Of a DNA stretch of 8,864 nt, positions 5,840 through 8,864 are shown in pieces. The stretch spans positions 1-8,864 of the forward strand of contig CAYLZW010000243.1 in the NCBI GenBank assembly GCA_964388085.1, given 5' to 3'. The number at the start of each line of letters is the position of its first letter. The first letter of the stretch is position 1. The notes under the pieces were generated by a model that worked only from the letters and a program-made list of their open reading frames with translations, was not told the origin of the DNA and did no database searches. The stretch is from CAYLZW01 sp964388085. Its GTDB lineage: Bacteria; Myxococcota; UBA727; CAYLZW01. A program made the position numbers and the translations under genes.

Positions 5840-8800
5840 ATGCGCACGTTCGGAAGCTCGCCGAGTCGCTCCCGGTCGCCGTCCTTCATGGCCGAGGCGC
5901 TGCTCTCGCTCGCCGTCCTCGTGCCGCTCTTTGCCTGCCGCGTGGACCTGCCCGCCTCCGCGCCCGAGGCCGCCGCGCTCGTCGAGGTGACGCCGGCCGA
6001 GGGCCACGTCGCCGACGAGCACAGCGTCAGCATCGTCGCCGAGCACCTCGCGCCGCGCGTGCGCCAGGACCTCGGCGCGCCGGACGGCGTCCGCGTCGAC
6101 GCGACCTTCCGCGCGCGCCTCGGGGACACGGAGCTCCGCGACGTGCGCTACCTCGACGCCGAGCACCTGAGCGCCGTGGTGCCCGCCGGCATCGCCGTCG
6201 GATCGCACGCGCTCGTCGTCACCACCCCCTTCGGCGAAGAGCTGCGCCTCGCCGACGCCTACGTCGCCTTCGACGCCGTGCCGCCGGTGGTGTTGAGCGT
6301 GTCGCCGCCGGACGTCGTGAACGACGCCGACACGACCGTGAGCGTGACGGGCAGCGACCTCGCGGTGGGCGGCGACGTCGGCGTCGAGCTCGTGCGCGAC
6401 GGCGCCGCGCCCATCGCGCTCGCGGCCGAGATCGTCGACGAGACGGCGCTGGCGGTGACCGTCCCCGCCGGCACGGCCGCGGGCAGCTACGCCGTGCAGG
6501 TGACGCGAGGCGGCCTGTCCGCCAAGCTCGAGGGCGCGCTGAGCGTCCATGACCCCGCCGTGCTCGTCGTCACCGTCGCGCCGTCTTCCCCGGCCGTCAG
6601 CGTCGGGCAGTCCTTCACCGTGGACGTGATCGTCGAGAACACCGGCGGCAGCAGCGCGCTCGCGCTGAACGTGCCCTTCGCGGGCGGCCCTACCGTGGCG
6701 GGGGACGGCGCCGTCATCCCGGACGAGGTGCCGAGCGCCGTCGTGCTGGACCTCGCCGCGGGCCAGTCCCTCAGCTTTCCTTTCGAGTATGAGGCGACGG
6801 GCGCGGGCGAGCTGACCTTCCAGGCAAAGGTGGCGGCCGAGAACGAGCACTCGGGGCGCCCGCTGTCCGCAGGCAGCGACCTCGTCAGCGTGGCGGTGCA
6901 GACGCCTCCGTCCCTGAACGCGAGCTTGTCGCTGCCGGCGACGCTCTCGGCGGGGCAGGCCTTCGAGGTCACGCTCCTCGTCGAGAACGGCGGCCAGGCG
7001 ACGGCGAGCGACGTGCTGCCGAGCGCGCTCGTCGCGAGCACCAGCGGGGACGTCGTCGTCGCGCTCGTGAGCGCTCCCGCGGCCGCCGACGTCCCTCCGG
7101 GGCCGCCCGTAGCCTTCGTGTGGCAGTACGCGCTCGACGACGGCCTCGGCACCCTCTCCTTCGCGGGCGAGGCCGCGGGCGCGGACGCAAACTCCGGCGC
7201 GGCGGTCAGCACGGGCAGCTTCAGCAGCGACAGCGCCGACGTCACCCTCGGCGCGGTGCTCGTGAGCGCCGTGAGCGCGCCGCCGTCCGTCTCGCTCGGC
7301 AGCAACTTCAACGTCGTGGTCGAGGTCCAGAACGTCGGCGGCGCGGACGCTCTCGTCGTCGCGCCGCAGTCCGCGCCGGCGCCGAGCGTGCCCGATCTCG
7401 TGCAGTACGTGAGCGGCCCCGTGCCCGCGTCCGCGACCTTGCCGAGCGGCGGCGGCAGCGCCAGCTTCTCGTACACCTTCGCCGCGGCCGCCGAGGGCAC
7501 GTTCACGTTCGCGGTGGCGTCGTCCGGCAGCGACGCGAACAGCGGTGACGTCGTCAGCTCACCCGAGGCCAGCTCGGCCGCCGTCGTCGTGCAGCCGCCG
7601 CCGAGCCTGAGCGCCGTGCTGAGCGCGCCCTCGCCGCTGAGCGAGGGCCAGACGTTCACCCTCACCATGGCGCTGACGAACTTCGGCGGCGCCGATCTCA
7701 GCGACGTGCAGCCCTCGCCGCTGACGCAAGATCCGGCGGGCGCGGCGACGCTCGTGAGCGCGCCCGCGGGCCCGTTTCCGACGCTGGCCGCGGCCGGCGG
7801 GGCAGCGCAGCTCACCTGGACGTACCGCGCGGGCGCCGCGGGCAGCTTCACGTTCTCGGGCACGGCGTCGGGTACGGACGAGAGCAGCGCGGGCACCGTG
7901 ACGTCGCCGGCCGCGCAGTCGAACGTGCTGCTCGTGCAGGTGCCGCCCTCGTTCGTGCTCGACTGGACGACGCCCGCGAGCGTGACCCGCGGGCAGACCT
8001 TCGACGTGACGCTCAGCGTCGAGAACGCCGGCGAGGTGACGGCCGAGCTGGCGGCGCCGGGCGCGCTCAGCGTCGGCGGCGGCACGGGCACGACCTGCGG
8101 CGCGCCGGCGCCGGCGAGCGTGGACCTCACCCCGGCAGCGCAGGCGACCTTCACCTGGACGTGCACGGCGGGCGCGCTCTCGGGCGCAGCGAGCTTCACG
8201 ACGACGCTGAGCGGCACGGACGCGAACGCCGACACCGCCGTCAGCTCCGCCCCCGCCAGCAGCGACGACGTCACGGTGCAGAGCCCGGCGGCGCTCTCCC
8301 TGGCGTGGACGCTGCCGCCCACGGACGTCTCCTACGGGCAGCTCTTCGACGTCACCCTCGTGCTCTCGAACGCGGGGCAGGCGAGCGCCACAGCGACGGC
8401 GGGCGGCGTCACGGCCCTCGGGACGACCGGCACCACCTGCGGCGTGGCGGCGCCCGCCAGCGTGTCGGTGCCGGGCAACGGCAGCGCCAGCGTCGTGTAT
8501 TCGTGTACGGCCGGCGGCACGAGCGGCGAGGTGAGCTTCCGCGCCAGCGTCACGGGCACGGAGGACAACAGCGCCGATGCGCTCAACGCCGGCCCGACGA
8601 CGAGCGCGCCCGTCGTCGTCGAGAGCCCGCCGCTCTTGAGCGCCTCATGGGGAACGCTGCCGGCGCGCGTGTCCTTCAGCGAAGCCTTCGCCGCCGCGCT
8701 CACCGTGCGCAACGACGGCGAGGCGCCGGCCGCCTCCGTCGCTCCCGCGTCGTTCGTCGTGAACGGCAGCGGCACCACCTGTACGGGGCCTGTGCCTGCC

Positions 8801-8864
8801 GACGCCACCGTCGCCCCCTCGTCACAGCAGGCGTTCGTCTACACCTGCACCGGCGCCGCGCCGT
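5840..8864 (+). CDS. Large lipoprotein with two IPT/TIG-like domains and at least seven Ig-like (CARDB/DUF11-like) repeats (3' partial)
   Basis: 1008 codons are present and the frame is still open at the window edge. The N terminus has arginines, a hydrophobic run and PLFAC, a lipobox-like site that makes Cys33 the probable lipidated residue (Phe at -2 is unusual). Residues ~47-144 and ~149-236 resemble IPT/TIG Ig-like domains (TPAEG..., SVSPPDVV...VTGSDLA..., VPAGTAAGSYAVQV). From residue 238 on are tandem ~115-residue units opening with S-x-G-x-x-F-x-V-x-(L/V)-x-V-x-N-x-G, the pattern of CARDB/DUF11-type stalk or adhesion domains. Repeats 5-7 each carry two Cys exactly 22 residues apart; apart from Cys33 there are no others. 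Composition is Ala/Ser/Thr/Val-rich with almost no Lys, typical of extended surface proteins. It follows the outer-membrane protein gene by 21 bp and is probably cotranscribed. It is likely a stalk or adhesin at the outer membrane; what it binds is unknown. A terminal binding or sorting domain may lie beyond the window. Confidence 0.9.
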   Translation, partial: MRTFGSSPSRSRSPSFMAEALLSLAVLVPLFACRVDLPASAPEAAALVEVTPAEGHVADEHSVSIVAEHLAPRVRQDLGAPDGVRVDATFRARLGDTELRDVRYLDAEHLSAVVPAGIAVGSHALVVTTPFGEELRLADAYVAFDAVPPVVLSVSPPDVVNDADTTVSVTGSDLAVGGDVGVELVRDGAAPIALAAEIVDETALAVTVPAGTAAGSYAVQVTRGGLSAKLEGALSVHDPAVLVVTVAPSSPAVSVGQSFTVDVIVENTGGSSALALNVPFAGGPTVAGDGAVIPDEVPSAVVLDLAAGQSLSFPFEYEATGAGELTFQAKVAAENEHSGRPLSAGSDLVSVAVQTPPSLNASLSLPATLSAGQAFEVTLLVENGGQATASDVLPSALVASTSGDVVVALVSAPAAADVPPGPPVAFVWQYALDDGLGTLSFAGEAAGADANSGAAVSTGSFSSDSADVTLGAVLVSAVSAPPSVSLGSNFNVVVEVQNVGGADALVVAPQSAPAPSVPDLVQYVSGPVPASATLPSGGGSASFSYTFAAAAEGTFTFAVASSGSDANSGDVVSSPEASSAAVVVQPPPSLSAVLSAPSPLSEGQTFTLTMALTNFGGADLSDVQPSPLTQDPAGAATLVSAPAGPFPTLAAAGGAAQLTWTYRAGAAGSFTFSGTASGTDESSAGTVTSPAAQSNVLLVQVPPSFVLDWTTPASVTRGQTFDVTLSVENAGEVTAELAAPGALSVGGGTGTTCGAPAPASVDLTPAAQATFTWTCTAGALSGAASFTTTLSGTDANADTAVSSAPASSDDVTVQSPAALSLAWTLPPTDVSYGQLFDVTLVLSNAGQASATATAGGVTALGTTGTTCGVAAPASVSVPGNGSASVVYSCTAGGTSGEVSFRASVTGTEDNSADALNAGPTTSAPVVVESPPLLSASWGTLPARVSFSEAFAAALTVRNDGEAPAASVAPASFVVNGSGTTCTGPVPADATVAPSSQQAFVYTCTGAAP
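6551..8864 (+). repeat. Tandem array of seven ~115-codon Ig-like repeats (last one cut)
   Basis: Unit starts, judged from the recurring hydrophobic opening strand, are about 6551, 6911, 7253, 7604, 7949, 8291 and 8633, giving 120, 114, 117, 115, 114 and 114 residues and at least 77 for the cut seventh. Most units end in a Pro-Pro or similar hinge, such as QTPP, QPPP, QVPP, QSPA or ESPP. Shared landmarks are the S-x-G-x-x-F and V-x-N-x-G strands, a mid-repeat aromatic-x-(Tyr/Cys) strand, and a late G-(T/S/A)-(D/E)-x-(N/S) turn. The DNA is too diverged to look recently amplified. Confidence 0.85.

Noticed and set aside
2633..6850. A 1405-codon open frame on the minus strand
   Set aside because: It lies antisense to three well-supported plus-strand genes with signal peptides, recognisable domains and ribosome sites. 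Its product is Arg/His/Ala/Gly-rich with no domain pattern. Such frames are common in DNA with G/C-rich third positions.
6487..8322. A 611-codon open frame on the minus strand (and 8332-8808)
   Set aside because: It is antisense to the tandem-repeat lipoprotein. The Ser/Thr/Ala-rich product and its apparent repeats mirror the sense-strand repeats.

Overview
The window is very GC-rich DNA with a strong bias to G or C at third codon positions. It begins with the end of a gene carrying a MYXO-CTERM-type tail (a Cys-Ser-Cys motif, a hydrophobic segment, then five arginines). Together with FecR-domain, zinc-ribbon/TPR and Ig-repeat envelope proteins, this points to a myxobacterium-like member of Myxococcota (formerly Deltaproteobacteria). 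Genus cannot be told from this stretch.

Layout: (1) 3-266, plus strand: 3' end of a surface-sorted protein with a long (Gly-Glu)n linker encoded by a 6-bp tandem repeat, followed by a good intrinsic terminator (290-327). (2) 371-2287, minus strand: a 638-residue single-pass membrane protein with an N-terminal four-Cys zinc ribbon, a very long low-complexity linker containing a Glu-Pro-Ser-Ala-Pro repeat, one transmembrane helix and a short C-terminal TPR-like domain. (3) 2288-2399: a 112-bp divergent intergenic region containing a small GC-rich dyad. (4) 2400 to the window end, plus strand: a tightly packed run of three genes for exported proteins. These are a FecR-domain protein with a lysine/arginine-rich tail, a 740-residue protein with a duplicated Ig-like module and a probable C-terminal outer-membrane barrel, and a large lipoprotein. 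The lipoprotein has two IPT/TIG-like domains and at least seven tandem ~115-residue Ig-like (CARDB/DUF11-like) repeats and is cut by the window edge.

The second and third genes overlap by 4 bp (GTGA) and the fourth starts 21 bp after the third behind a strong Shine-Dalgarno sequence, so the three plus-strand genes are very probably one operon. All three products should leave the cytoplasm. My reading, which is inference, is an envelope or surface-display module: a periplasmic FecR protein, an outer-membrane protein and a long adhesin-like lipoprotein, with a membrane-spanning zinc-ribbon/TPR protein divergently encoded beside them. No sigma factor, TonB receptor, enzyme, tRNA, rRNA, CRISPR array, transposase or phage gene was seen. 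The many long antisense reading frames come from the base composition and are not genes. No gene-free stretch exceeds 300 bases; the largest are 267-370 and 2288-2399.
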